Assembly (NCBI GenBank): GCA_037447655.1
Contig: JBBHKE010001277.1
Span: 1-64,000 of the forward strand
From: Zygnema cylindricum
Lineage: Eukaryota; Streptophyta; Zygnematophyceae; Zygnematales; Zygnemataceae
Direction of reading: 5' to 3'
DNA: 64,000 nucleotides
Positions 35,996-47,829 of this stretch are shown piece after piece. How positions within the stretch are numbered: the first letter of the stretch is position 1; each line of letters begins with the position of its first letter. The position numbers and the translations under genes were made by a program. The notes beneath the pieces were generated by a model. It was not told the origin of the DNA, searched no databases, and saw only the letters and a list, made by a program, of their open reading frames with translations.

Positions 35996-36953
35996 GGATT
36001 ACTCACGGAAACACCCACAGACTACCTCAAAAACAGCTGTGTTTCAGACAGCACAGATTACTCCAAAAAAAACAGAATCACCTCAAACTGCACCAATAAG
36101 CAGTATACCATATACACTATAAACTCCCAAAGTTACAGCTTAATCTACTAAGGCATCTAGAAGATATAGTCTCCAGAGTTTCACAAAAACAGCTGACTGG
36201 TTCACAAACTAACCACTTAGACTGCTCACAGAATCTTACAGAGATACTGGAATACAATGAAACTTCACACATATATATATTCTATATTATAGAATACCTC
36301 CACAAAGTTTCACATGAAAGCACCAAACAGAGTGATCACACCAACAGGTCAAAGATGCAGAAAACAGTCTGCCATTGCTTTGATAAACTTGACTGCGATA
36401 CATAAAATAATCTAAGTCCTGCAAGTTATACTCAGAGTACGGAGGCATACCAGCCGTACTGTATCTACTCTAATAACCTAACTAGTCAAAAGGACAAACC
36501 TCTATTTTATAGAATATTTACACCGTACTCTTCGTATGTCAGAAACCAAGCTACCACTAAGCAACTACTAAGCTACCACTACCGTACAATCATCATAACT
36601 CGAGATCTATCCTAATCATATTATCCGCAGCTGCGCTAGCTGCGCAGGCTACGCTGGCTGCGCTTGTCCGTACGGATCATACAAATAGCCGCAGCTACGT
36701 TGACTTAACTGCGTCGCAGCTCCGCCGTACCGGCGGCGCCTATTCCGTTTATTTTACATCGGATCGCTTCGCGATCCGCCGTCCATTTGTCACAGCTTGT
36801 TCACACCACTCAATGAGTCTTTTACGTCACTTTAATTATATCAATCCGTTCGCTCCCCCAATCCGTGAATCTATTCAAACCTCCATATTAAATCCAATTA
36901 GCAGTTACGGGCAAACTGTCTCGTACGCACGAAACTGACTTTTCAAAACAACA
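35970..36953 (-). repeat. 5' LTR of element A
   Basis: Partner of 32344-33336. It carries the gag start codon near its end (minus strand, ATG at 35995), so the LTR itself encodes the first residues of gag. Confidence 0.92.
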
Positions 36954-36958
36954 GATTG

Positions 36959-37849
36959 TAGTGGAAGTGCTCATGGTAAAGCACACAGATTACCCTTTCC
37001 TAAATCAGCCACCTATAAGGGAGAAAAAATACTAGATCTAGTACACACAGATATTTGGGGACCGGCTAGAGTGCCCTCACCGAGGGGAAGAGATTTATGA
37101 TTACTATCACTAATGATTGGTCTCGGTATTCCGGGGTGTATTTTTTGAAAAATAAGTCTGAAGTTTAGGATTGCTTTAGACAATATAAAGCATGGAGTGA
37201 AAAACTCCATGAAACTTCAATCAATAGAGTAAGGAGTGACAATGGTGGGAAGTATACTTCTAACCCGTTTGAGGATTTTCTGAGGGAAGATGGAGTCCAA
37301 CACCAAAAGATAGTTCCAGAAAACCCGGAAAATATTGGGGTAGCTGAAAGGTTAAATAGAACACTAAGTGATAGTGCTAGTAGTATGTTGTCAGATAAAA
37401 AAATAGGATAAAGGTTTTGGGCAAAAGCAATGAACTGTGCTAATTACCTCAAAAATAGAGTTCTTACTTCACCTATAAAAGATCAAACACCTTATGGGAG
37501 ATGAACAAGCCGAAAACCAAACATATCTCACTTAAAGGTTTTCGGCAGTCAAGTTTTTAGTTTAGATACAGATCGATCCAATTGGAAACTAGATCCTAAA
37601 GGAAAACCAGGATACTTATTTGGATATGATGAGGATGTTAAAGGATATATAGTTTACGATCTAAAAAGGGAAGATATAATCTTAGTAAAGCATTTAGTAG
37701 TTATGGATGAAAGAAAGTCTATGGATCCGTTGAAGTATACAAAGTTAGTAAAAATCAGATTTGAGTCATAAAATTCTGATGACTTTGAGCTTCCTAACTA
37801 TCCAGGTTTTAGAGAAGATGACATTCTTGCAGGTACAAATCATACCGAA
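36959..37849 (+). pseudogene. Element C integrase, heavily decayed
   Basis: Right of element A the interrupted frame resumes with CSGSAHGKAHRLPFPK, then ILDLVHTDIWGPARV, which carries the first catalytic Asp of copia integrase. Downstream stretches equivalent to the SDNG, NPEQNGVAE and PYERW blocks can be traced only by switching frames. At least a dozen stops and shifts are present. Confidence 0.8.
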
Positions 37850-38779
37850 ATGGAATCGGTTGTGGAAACTCCAGTGACAACTCTACCCGAAGCGGAAGAC
37901 GTGGTGGAAATTTATTCGGAATCAAGGGATAGGGAAGAAGCCGAGTTTGTTCGAAAGAATCCACGAGAACCATCTTTTCATGCCTCAGATTTTGAGGGGG
38001 GAAGGAGAAGTAGCAAAAGACTGCACGAAAAACACGTTAATAACAAGGTAACTAAACTATCTCATCAAGATGAACCTCAAACTTATAGAGAGGCGATGAC
38101 TTGTCTAGAACGAAACCGGTGGAAGACAACCATCAATGAGGAGATGGCCTCAATTATGGCAGCCGATACTTGGGAGCTAGTGGATTGTCCACATAAACGA
38201 AAACCAATCGGTTGTTAGTGGGATTTCAAATTAAAGCTGAACCCAGATAACATAATCAGGTGCTACAAGGCCCGATTAGTGGCAAAGGGATTTACACAAA
38301 AGAAGGGAATTGACTACAAGGAAACCTTTGCCCCAGTGGTCAAATTTCCCTCTGTCCGCATACTTCTCATCCTGATAGTAGTGAAAGACATGGAAGTGCA
38401 CCAAATGGACATCAAGACATCCTTTTTGCATGAAGAATTGGAAGAGGAGATCTTAATGCGACAACCCGAAGGGTTTGTGGAGGAAGGAGAGGAGAGTAAG
38501 GTATGCTGGCTGATTAAATCTCTTTATTGTTAGAAACTGGTGCCTCGACAGTGGAATAAGAAGCTTGTGTATCTTCTTACGGGTCTGGGATATATCCGGA
38601 TCAGCTCATATAACTCAATCTTTGTTTTCATAAATGAGGAAGGTTTTATATTTATTGCAATTTATGTTGATGATTTGCTTGTTTTAAGTAAATCAATGGA
38701 AAAAATAAATAATCTAAAACCGATCATAAGCGGAGATGAAATGAAGGATATGGGGGAAGCAAAATATATTTTGGGAATT
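37850..38779 (+). pseudogene. Element C RT N-terminal and middle part, cut by element B
   Basis: Frames at 37850-38218 (linker, ASDFEGGRRSSKRL, WELVDCPHKRKPIGC), 38279-38533 (FAPVVKFPSVRILL, VHQMDIKTSFLHEELEEEI, MRQPEGFVE) and 38540-38782 (FIFIAIYVDDLLVLSKSMEK, GEAKYILGI). The catalytic YVDD is intact. Two stops separate the three pieces. The sequence is cut after LGI at 38779 by element B and continues at 44989. Confidence 0.9.
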
Positions 38780-39669
38780 TGAAATTTTGTGGTCTCCATT
38801 GACCCACAGAATGAGCAGCCTATGTAAAGCCTCTAGGATAATATTTGCCCCTTCTACTTTCCCGCTTAATAAGCGCCACCTAAGCACACAAATATTCAGA
38901 CCACTCTCACCCTTGTGAGGACAAGACTCCCCTGAGTCAAACGCAAAAAGAATCACTGAATTTGCTCACCCGAGCAGTAAGTTATGGCTGGTCAAAGATG
39001 ACCTTTATAGTTACAAGCTCTCTTAGAGAGAGAGGTACCTAAATATTACTAAGTCTCGGTCTGCCTACTCACGACTACCTACTATTAAACCCTAGTCCAA
39101 TAGGAACACTATAAAGTACAAGAAGGTACAATGGGCGATGTACTTATTGTTCAACTGTTGTACGACAAGGTCTACAAGGTGACACCTGTCATATCGGAAG
39201 CCATGGTTCCTCCTCCCATCTTCTCCGGTATCGAATAATGTGGCGCCACGTGGCACCGCGTGACGCTATATCCGTATGCCGCCAAAAATCTCACTTCGCG
39301 TGGCGGCTATAATGCCGGCCGTCCGATCAAAACATATTTTACACGGTTCAGATTCGCGTACATGCAGAAATTGCTCCTTTTGGTTAGTTTGCTGTTAATT
39401 AGCTGTTTCGTTAATGTTTATATATTTATGAAACCCGTCACGTGTATCGTTTCGTAACGCCTTAATGGTTAAGGCGTTAGGCTACAAAGAATCTAGAGGT
39501 CACGGGTTCAAACCTAGACCTAGGCATCATTTTAGCCAAAATACCCTTAACTGCAAAAACTGCCACTTTCTAAATATGGCGGCAGCCATGGCGCGCCTTT
39601 GATCCTTACTCTCTTTCTTTAAAAAAAAACTAAATAGGGAAGTGAAATATTAATTACCTCTTTTCAACA
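38780..39669 (-). repeat. 3' LTR of element B
   Basis: Ends are TG...CA (minus strand TGTTGAAAAG ... AAATTTCA). A plus-strand tRNA-like module (ccttaatggttaagg, then ggttcaaacc) lies at 39456-39530, as in the other family-B LTRs. Confidence 0.95.
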
Positions 39670-42600
39670 CTCCCCTTAATTCATAGTCACTTTTCAATTT
39701 TAATCCACAGTTTTCTCTGCAATAAATCAACTTAGGGGAAGGCACTGCTTTTGTCATCATGTCTGCAATCATTTCTCTATCAGTTTTATGAACCAGTTTA
39801 ATAATTTTATTTTTTACCTTCTCTCTGACAAAGCTTAGTCTAATATCCATATGCTTAGCTTTGAAGTGATGTTTCGGATTAGCTGCAATCGAGATAGCAG
39901 CTTGATTATCACAAAAAACATTTTGAGTTCCAAACTTCATGAACCCAAGTTCTTCAAGAAGAGATTTAACCCACATTAATTCTTTGGTGGCAGCACAAGA
40001 AGCCATGTATTCAGCCTCCATAGTGGACTGAGCAACTACTTTTTGTTGCTTGCTACTCCAACAACATGCACCGGTCAAATTTGCAACACATATCCAGTCG
40101 TACACCTCCTTAAAGGCACATCTCCATAACTGGCATCACTCCAAGTGGTGATATCAGTGTGCTCCCCTCCCAAATGCAACCATAACTCCCTTGTCCCCAC
40201 CAGATACCTCATCACCCTTTTGGCAGCCTCCCAATCTCTCTTTCTTGGTTCATTTAGATTTCTACTAAGGACACCTACAGCTGCAGCTATATCTGGACGG
40301 GTACAGTTCATAAAATAAATTAAACTGCCTACAATCTGCCGATAAGGGATATTTTCCATAAATTTTCTTTCTATCTCGTCCATCTCATCATTAATGATGA
40401 ATATTCCTCCCTCTTCACTCCCCTCACTCACTTTCTTCAAATCCATGGGAGTAGTACATCCGTTTGCTTTCTCCATTTGAAATTTTTCTAGCATATTACC
40501 GATTGCTTCTTTTTGAGTGAGTCTTATAATTCTATTCCCTCTATCTCTCTCCATCTGAATTCCCAAAATGTACTTTGCTTCTCCAAGATCTTTCATATCA
40601 AAACTGCTTCTAAGATCCCGTTTTAGTTTGTTAATTTTATCTAAGGACTTGCTTAAGACCAACAAATCATCAACATAAATAGCAATAAATATCACTCCAT
40701 TCTCATCCTCAAATAAATATATAGAGTGATCTGAACTAATTCTGATATACCCCAAACCGGTCAGAAATTCGTCGAGCTTTATATTCCACTGTCGCGGGGC
40801 TTGCTTAAGCCCATAGAGTGATTTTATCAGTTTGCAAACTTTGTTTTCTTCCCCACTTTCCACGAATCCTTCCGGTTGCCTCATGTAAATTTCTTCTTCC
40901 AACTCTCCGTGCAAAAAGGCAGTTTTAATATCCATCTGGTGGATTTCCATATCCTCCGCTGCGGCTATACTTAAAAGGATTCTAACAGAAGGAAATCTGA
41001 CTACAGGTGCAAAGGTTTCTTCGTAGTCTATCCCCTCTTTTTGTGTATAACCTTCTGCAACTAACCTAGCTTTGTACCTCTCAATGGTATTATCCGGGTT
41101 TAATTTAAGTTTAAACACCCACTTACATCCGATCGGTTTTCGGTCCGGTGGACAATCTACCAACTCCCATGTATTGGCTTCCATGATAGAGGCCATTTCT
41201 TCATTTATAGCTGTGATCCACCGGCTACTTTCTGGAGTGTTTATGGCCTCTAAGTATGTTTGAGGTTCATCTGGGTGAGACATCTTTGTGAGTTGGTTAT
41301 TTACTTGTCTTTCTTGAAGTCGTTTACTACTTCTTCTTCCCCCTTCAAAATCGGACGCCGGTATAGAAGGCATCCTTGGGTTTCGTTTTGGGAGATTTTC
41401 AGCTTCCCTATCTTCCAATTCCGGTGTCTCATCAAGTTCCTCATCGGTTTCCACTTCGTATTATGGCGTTGCCTCGGATGTTGTCCTTTCCTCCTTCTCC
41501 TTTGGTAAATCTGCAGATTTTTCTTTTTCTCCCTCTTCCTTCTCTTCATTTTCAAAGTCAAAGTCAGAAAACTGATCCGTTTCAAATCTGATTTTGACTT
41601 CCTTATTATATTTGAATGGATCAATGGACTTCTCTTCATTCATCACCACTATGTGTTTTACCAAAATTATATCTCTCTTTTTCAAGTCATACACTCGGTA
41701 TCCTTTTGTGCACTCATCATATCCTACAAGATATCTTGGTTTCCCTCTTCCCTCTAACTTCCATTTAGTCTTATCGGAATCCAAACTGTAGACTTGACTT
41801 CCAAACACTCTCAAACTAGACAAATCAGGCTTTCTTCCTGTCCACCTCTCATACGGAGTTTCCTCCTTATTTGCTGAAGTTAGGACTCTATTTTTGATGA
41901 AATTAGCATAGTTCATAGACTCAACCCAAAACTGCAGCCCTATCCTCTTATCACTTAACATACTTCTAGACATATCTCCTAAAGTTCTATTCACTCTTTC
42001 TGCTACTCCATTTTGTTCCGGATTATAGGGAACAGTTTTCTCATGATGAATTCCTTCTTCTTTAAGATATTCTTCAAAATCCCTTGAGGTGTATTCTTTC
42101 CCATTATCACTTCTTATCTCTTTTATTGAGGTTTCATGTAGCTTTTCACTCCATACTTTATACTCTTTGAAACATCTTAATACCTCTGACTTATGTCTGA
42201 GAAAGTATACCTTCGTGTATCTAGACCAATCATCTGTGATAGTTAACATCCATCTCTTCCCCCTATGTGAAGCATACCTAGCAGGTCCCCAAACATCAGT
42301 GTGAACTAGATCTAATACTTTCTCTCTCCTAAATGTGGTTGCCTTTGGAAATGGAAGTCTATGAATCTTCCCTTGGGCACATCCACTACAATCATCAAAG
42401 GTCTCATCATCTTCAAAAGTAATACCCTCCACTATTCCCTTTTTCTTCATTTTCTTTAATCTATCTAGATGCACATGCCCCAACCTTTTATGCCAAAGCA
42501 TCATCTCACTTGCACACGAGTAGAGAACACTTTTTTCATTGCAAAGAACAATTCTGAACATTCCTTGACTGCCCTTCTCAGCTATGAAATAAACCTCATT

Positions 42601-44094
42601 ATCAAAGCTTGCTGTGAAGATTCCTTTCCTAGTTCCTGTTTCAAACTCCTTTTCATCTAGGACAGCTGTTGAGACTAGGTTCTTGCTAAGTTGTGGAATG
42701 TAAAGAACGTCTGAGAGTGTTAAAATTGAGGCCTTTCCATCAACTAGAACCTTCAAGTCAACAGTTCCAAAAAGATTTGTGGTTTCTACTCTACCATCTC
42801 CGTACTCTATCTCAACTGTTGGGATCTTTCTCAGTTTAGTGAACCACCGCTTATCTTTGCACATATGCATTGAAGCCCCTGAGTCTATGATCCACCCATC
42901 CTCGGGTGGATCCCTCTTACCTCCGAAAGCACACTTTTGTCTCCGTGGAATATCGACATGCTTTTCAGTGTTTTTCGGATTAAGGAGAAGCTCCTCAAGC
43001 TCCTCTTCAGGTTCAGTTTTTTCTTCCACTTCCTCATCAAGAACTTGAGTCAGGAAAGCCTTTTTCTTTCCTCCGTCCTTTGAGGTTCCTTGACCATCTT
43101 TCAATCGAAGATCTGCAAGTCTGACACAATCTGCCATGTAGTGTCCCGGTTTCTTGCAGAAGTGACATAATCCTCCTCGAGAAGTTCCTCTCCCCTGTCT
43201 ATCAAATCTGCCACCTCCTTGTCCTCTTCCACCAAAGTTTCGATAGGGATCTTTCCCTCTCTCCTCATCACGCTTCCGCCAATCAGCTCCTGCAGACAAT
43301 GCTTGAACACTTGGACTCCCTCTCCTAAGCTCTATGGTGCTTTCTTTCACTAAAATCATTCCCACAGTGTCATCCCAATTCCAATTGCTATCTCCTATGT
43401 CCTGCAATCGGTTAATGATATTCTCATACTCTTCAGGTAGTTTCATCATTAATGTGTTCACTCTTTGTCTCTCAGACCATGAGTTACCTGCACTCTCTAA
43501 CTCTCCAAACAATGCTCCTAAATCATTGCAATAATTATCCATACTTCCTCCCTTATAAGTATAAGCTGCAATCTTATTTTCTGCCAACTGTTGCTGCTGC
43601 AATGATCCACTCTTATATTTGTTAACTAGTGATATCCAAATCTGAGATGAAGATTTGACATGCATAAGGGGAATGGCAATGCCCTTTGCTACACTTTTAA
43701 GAATTAAGAGCTTAGCAACCTTGTCTTTGTAGTTCCACTTTTCATACTCCGATCTTTCTGTCTGAACCCTTGTTGCCGTTTTTGGTGGTGCTGCTGCCGG
43801 TATCGCCTTCGGCAATGGTGTCACTTGAGTTGCAACTCCTCCCTTTTCTCCTTCCATGACAATCTCCTCTCCTTCCTCATCTTCATCCTCGGTGATGGTG
43901 GCAGCTGTTCTACCAACTGTAGAGGCGGAGGTGCCAGAAAAACTTGTCCCTCCAAACCCAGGTGGAGGTGGGCATCGAATTTGTCCAGACACTATGCCCC
44001 ATAGATGCTTCTCAAATAGTTCTCCCTCCATCATCATTTCCCAATAAAGAAAGTCTGATCCATCAAATATGGGCACCCTAGAGGGTGGGCCCAT
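39650..44094 (-). pseudogene. Element B gag-pol polyprotein (one stop, one frameshift)
   Basis: The first frame (44094-41461, 877 codons) starts at the ATG inside the primer site. It contains gag with SLQQQQLAENKIAAY, CCHC knuckle CHFCKKPGHYMADC (about residue 309), protease WIIDSGASMHMC (about 400), the pre-integrase HKRLGHVHLDRL with CSGCAQGKIH, and integrase with HTD (about 598), SDNGKEY (about 663) and PEQNGVAE (about 697), i.e. the DDE triad. A single TAA at 41461-41463 interrupts it. The same frame continues through RT (41454-40075: MDIKTAFLHGELEEE, SLYGLKQAPRQW, YVDDLLVLSKS near residue 260). A frameshift near 40080-40105 leads to RNase H (40105-39650: TMEAEYMASCAA, CDNQAAI, KAKHMDIR). 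Copia pol normally has no stop here, so both are probably inactivating mutations. Confidence 0.93.
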
Positions 44095-44098
44095 AACC
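44086..44098 (-). promoter_or_regulatory. Primer-binding site of element B, overlapping the gag start codon
   Basis: The minus strand reads GGTTATGGGCCCA directly after the LTR. The gag ATG is the ATG of this site (plus 44092-44094); an in-frame TAA lies just upstream in the LTR, so no earlier start is possible. The site pairs with the anticodon arm of initiator tRNA-Met, so its ATG pairs with the tRNA's own CAU anticodon. Confidence 0.9.
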
Positions 44099-44988
44099 TG
44101 AAATTATGTGGTCTCCATTGACCCACAGAATGAGCAGCCTATGTAAAGCCTCTAGGATAATATTTGCCCCTTCTACTTTCCCGCTGAATAAGCGCCACCC
44201 AAGCACACAAATATTCAGACCACTCTCACCCTTGTGAGGACAAGACTCCCCTGAGTGAAACGCAAAAAGAATCACTGAATTTGCTCACCCGAGCAGTAAG
44301 TTATGGCTGGTCAAAGATGACCTTTATAGTTACAAGCTCTCTTAGAGAGAGAGGTACCTAAATATTACTAAGTCTCGGTCTGCCTACTCACGACTACCTA
44401 CTATTAAACCCTAGTCCAATAGGAACACTATAAAGTACAAGAAGGTACAATGGGCGATGTACTTATTGTACAACTGTTGTACGACAAGGTCTACAAGGTG
44501 ACACCTGTCATATCGGAAGCCATGGTTCCTCCTCCCATCTTCTCCGGTATCGAATAATGTGGCGCCACGTGGCACCGCGTGACACTATATCCGTATGCCG
44601 CCAAAAAGCTCACTTCGCGTGGCGGCTATAATGCCGGCCGTCCGATCAAAACATATTTTACACGGTTCAGATTCGCGTACATGCAGAAATTGCTCCTTTT
44701 GGTTAGTTTGCTGTTAATTAGCTGTTTCGTTAATGTTTATATATTTATGAAACCCGTCACGTGTATCGTTTCGTAACGCCTTAATGGTTAAGGCGTTAGG
44801 CTACAAAGAATCTAGAGGTCACGGGTTCAAACCTAGACCTAGGAATCATTTTAGCCAAAATACCCTTAACTGCAAAAACTGCCACTTTCTAAATATGGCG
44901 GCAGCCATGGCGCGCCTTTGATCCTTACTCTCTTTCTTTAAAAAAAAACTAAATAGGGAAGTGAAATATTAATTACCTCTTTTCAACA
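44099..44988 (-). repeat. 5' LTR of element B
   Basis: Same length as the 3' LTR. Differences by eye include t/a near 44107, t/g and t/c near 44185-44200, c/g near 44257 and c/a near 44844. This is the basis for calling B the most recent insertion. Confidence 0.95.
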
Positions 44989-44993
44989 GAATT

Positions 44994-45869
44994 CAAGTAG
45001 AGAGAGACCGAAAAAGAAAGATTATAAGATTGACTCAAAAGGAAGCAATAGGGAACATTCTTGAAAAATTTCTGATGGATAAAGCAAATAGTTGTACAAC
45101 TCCAATGGAGTTGACGAAGGGAAGTGAGGGGAGTGAGGAAGAAGGAGTCATAGTCTTAGACGAGGAATTATCTCCTGAAGAAAAGAAGTTCATGCAGACT
45201 ATTCCTTACAGACAAGTAGTGGGAAGTCTAATCTATTTTATAAATTGTACCCGGCCAGATTTAGTTGCAGCTGTAGGAGTGCTGAGTAGAAGTCTAAATG
45301 CTCCCACTAAGAGGCATTGGGAGGCAGCTAAAAGATTCCTTAGATACTTGATAGGAACTAGGGATCTATGGTTGCATTTGGGTTGGGAGAATACTGACAT
45401 CACTACTTCGAGTGATGCCAGTTATGGTGATGCTCCGATGAGGAGATGCACTTCTGGATATGTATTATATGTGGGTGATGGGGCTTGCTATTGGAGTAGC
45501 AAAAAGCAAAAAGTTATTGCTCAGTCCACCATGGAGGTTGAGTATATGGCCTCTTGCTCTGCTGTAAAAGAATTGATGTGGGTCAAGTCTTTGCTTGGTG
45601 AGCTTGGTCACCTTAAGAGTGGTGTGCAAAAAATATTTTGTGATAATCAAGCAGCAATCGCTATTTCTGCCAATCCTAAACATCATTTTAAAGCCAAACA
45701 CATGGACATTAGACTCAGCTTTGTTAGAGAGAAAGTAGAAAACAAAATAATCAGTTTAGAGTATCGACCAGATAGTGAGATGGTAGCAGATATAATGACC
45801 AAACCTGTGCCTTCCCCTAAGCTAATTTTCTGCAGGGATAAGTGCGGTCTAAAATTAAAGATTGACTAG
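44994..45869 (+). pseudogene. Element C RT C-terminus and RNase H
   Basis: Right of element B the frame resumes with VERDRKRKIIRLTQKEAIGN. It continues unbroken from 45030 to the stop at 45867-45869, with PYRQVVGSLIYFINCTRPDL, WSSKKQKVIAQSTMEVEYMA, FCDNQAAIAISANPKHHFKA and MVADIMTKPVPSPKL. All RNase H motifs are present. The polypurine tract and 3' LTR follow 13 bp later. This is the best preserved part of C. Confidence 0.93.
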
Positions 45870-45882
45870 AAAATAAGGGGAG

Positions 45883-46937
45883 TGTAGAAATTAATGGTCC
45901 GTTTACAGTATTCTCTAGGTCTAAATAGAAATATAGAAAGAAGTCGAGGCAGTCTACCTCTAACTTCTCTCTCGAACTCTCAAACTTGTCGTAGTCAATG
46001 AGAGTTCGAAGAGGGAGCTTAGCCATGGTTACCTAGGCTATCCAGAGGTTTGCGGGAAATATATTTTAGTTAGGGGTTCATTTACTAAAAGGATTTGTGC
46101 CGGCCACAGTATTTGAACCTGGTACCTGCTAGGCGACAAGTAGCCGGTTGTTGGTAACCTTAGCGGTTAAGTTATTAAGTAATATTACATAGTGTACGGT
46201 TTGATTTTTACTTATACATTAACAAATATAATTATTCATTTAACTAATACTATTTACGGGATACATAGAAACACTAATGTTAAGTACGGATTGTGGTACG
46301 GATAAAGAAACGAATACCGCGCATTTGTTTCTTTAGCAAAACGAATACCGCGCAGGTATTTATTACGACTACGATTAAATGTAAATTTAATCGAACGAGC
46401 GGAATGAACGCCGAGATCGCAAAAGAGAATTTTGGCGGTTTGTGGTCATCCCCTCATCGGATGACACGTGGCATAACTACATTGGATCGTGGTATCTCTG
46501 GAGATTACGGCACCAAATCCAGATATGACATGTGTTGACATTTAGGCCATGTCGAACAATATCCGTACAAAAAGTACATCGGCACCTGTACTTTTGTGTA
46601 GGAAAGTCAAATATGATTGGCTCCGTACATTAGTAGATAGAGTATGTCAGAGAGATAGGACTTAGAAAAATTAGGAGATGGGATCCTCTCTCCCAAAGAG
46701 CTTCTATACAAGAGGTCAACTTTGACTCTCCATAACGTACTGCTTAGGGGAGCATTTTCAGAGATTCTTTTTGCTATCAACTCAGGGGAGTCTTGCCTTT
46801 ACAAAGGTAAAGGTGGTCAGTGTTATTGTCTGCCAGGGTGGCAATTATTCTTGCTGAAACACAAAGGGGTCAGGGTTATCCTAGAGGCTTTTTGGAAGTT
46901 GTCCACTCTGAGGACTTATAGAGGTCTCAGAATTTCA
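45883..46937 (+). repeat. 3' LTR of element C
   Basis: Begins TGTAGAAATT after aataaggggag, ends tttca, followed by the target duplication acatc. The minus-strand tRNA-like segment at about 46098-46175 has a B box ggttcaaatac. Confidence 0.93.
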
Positions 46938-46942
46938 ACATC

Positions 46943-47829
46943 CCCAAATCCTCAATTGTTGAATAGATGGAATCCTACCACTCCACAATTCTTAAGGCCT
47001 TTTATTTTCAGAAACCGAAGTTAGTCTTCTGTTACAAATTTAATTTGTTGTAAGAACAACTTCTCCCCAAAAGCTCACACTATGTTTAGTGTTACGTAAC
47101 ATAGCTCTAACCATCTCTTGAAGAGTCTTATTCTTTCTCTCAGCAACTCCATTAACTTGGGTGAGTATGTAGGCGTAAATATATGCTTAATTCCTCTTTT
47201 CTGACAAAATCATTTAAAATCAACAAATTCTTCTCCATTATCTGATCTTATTGCTTTTAACTTTTTTTCCGTTTCTCTCTTAGCCATTACAACATCTTCT
47301 CGAAACTTATATAACGCTTATGACTTATGTTTCAACAGGTATGCCCAACTCTTTTGACTATAATCATCCACAATAACAAAAATATACTTATGTCCTCTTA
47401 GACTTACTGGTTTGACATCTCCACATAAGTCTACATGAACAAGCTCAAGTGGAGTACTAGCTCTATATTTCACATCTTTTACAGGATGAGAATTTCTTAT
47501 CTTTTCCCTTTGCTACAACCATTACAGCCTTGAACTTTCTCTCCTGATACACACTCTAGTCCTCTTACTGCTGCATATTTCATTATATTCTTTATATTTG
47601 ACTTAGAAGTATGACAAAGTCTCTAATGCCATAAACTTAGATCTCATTTTTCAGAACTCACAACATTAACCGAAATTACTGAACTTTGATCTTTTTGTGG
47701 TCTAATCCATTTTAACTTACTTTGCAAACTATCAGTTACTTAACCTTTTCCAAATTGATTTCCTTCTCTATCTTGGAAAAATATTCTTCTATTTTCAAAA
47801 GAGGTTACTCTGCCACCATTTCTTTGTAT
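46943..47829 (-). pseudogene. Element D integrase, decayed
   Basis: Continues the frame cut at 29648. Minus-strand pieces equivalent to the copia integrase core can be followed, including a stretch over 47390-47440 corresponding to the HVDLCGD-type first Asp, an SDNG-type block near 47240, and a Cys-containing zinc-binding N-terminus near 47500-47580. Several stops and shifts prevent a single frame. Gene order agrees with D being one copia element. Confidence 0.7.

Larger units (their letters stand above)
32344..36953 (-). mobile_element. Element A: LTR element with gag only (TR-GAG-like)
   Basis: LTRs at 32344-33336 (993 bp) and 35970-36953 (984 bp) begin TGTTGTTTTG on the minus strand and end ggacaaga. 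Target duplication gattg is at 32339-32343 and 36954-36958, inside element C. The primer site GGTTATAGGCCCA is directly inside the right LTR (plus positions 35957-35969). The polypurine tract ttcgggggag abuts the left LTR. The 2.6-kb interior contains a gag-like protein only and has no room or motif for protease, integrase or RT. It would therefore need pol proteins in trans. The structural class matches TR-GAG elements described in plants. Confidence 0.9.
38780..44988 (-). mobile_element. Copia element B, near-intact, youngest of the nest
   Basis: LTRs 38780-39669 and 44099-44988 are each 890 bp and differ at about 8 positions as compared by eye. Target duplication gaatt is at 38775-38779 and 44989-44993, inside RT of element C. 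The primer site is at plus 44086-44098 and the polypurine tract ttaaggggag abuts the 3' LTR. The coding region spans 39650-44094 in one direction with gag, zinc knuckle, protease, integrase, RT and RNase H. Only one in-frame stop and one frameshift were found. It could mobilise relatives only if other, fully intact copies exist. Confidence 0.96.
29649..46937 (+). mobile_element. Copia element C, about 6.46 kb plus two insertions
   Basis: LTRs at 29649-30705 (1057 bp) and 45883-46937 (1055 bp) both begin TGTAGAAATT and end tttca. The 5-bp duplication acatc (29644-29648 and 46938-46942) shows insertion into element D. The primer site GGTTATGGGCCCA is at 30706-30718, immediately after the 5' LTR. 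The polypurine tract aataaggggag ends at the 3' LTR. Gag-pol is split by element A at 32344-36953 within the gag-pre-integrase region and by element B at 38780-44988 within RT. Removing both leaves a standard copia order. Confidence 0.95.

Noticed and set aside
41072-43534. Plus-strand frames over element B
   Set aside because: Antisense shadows of the minus-strand gag-pol.
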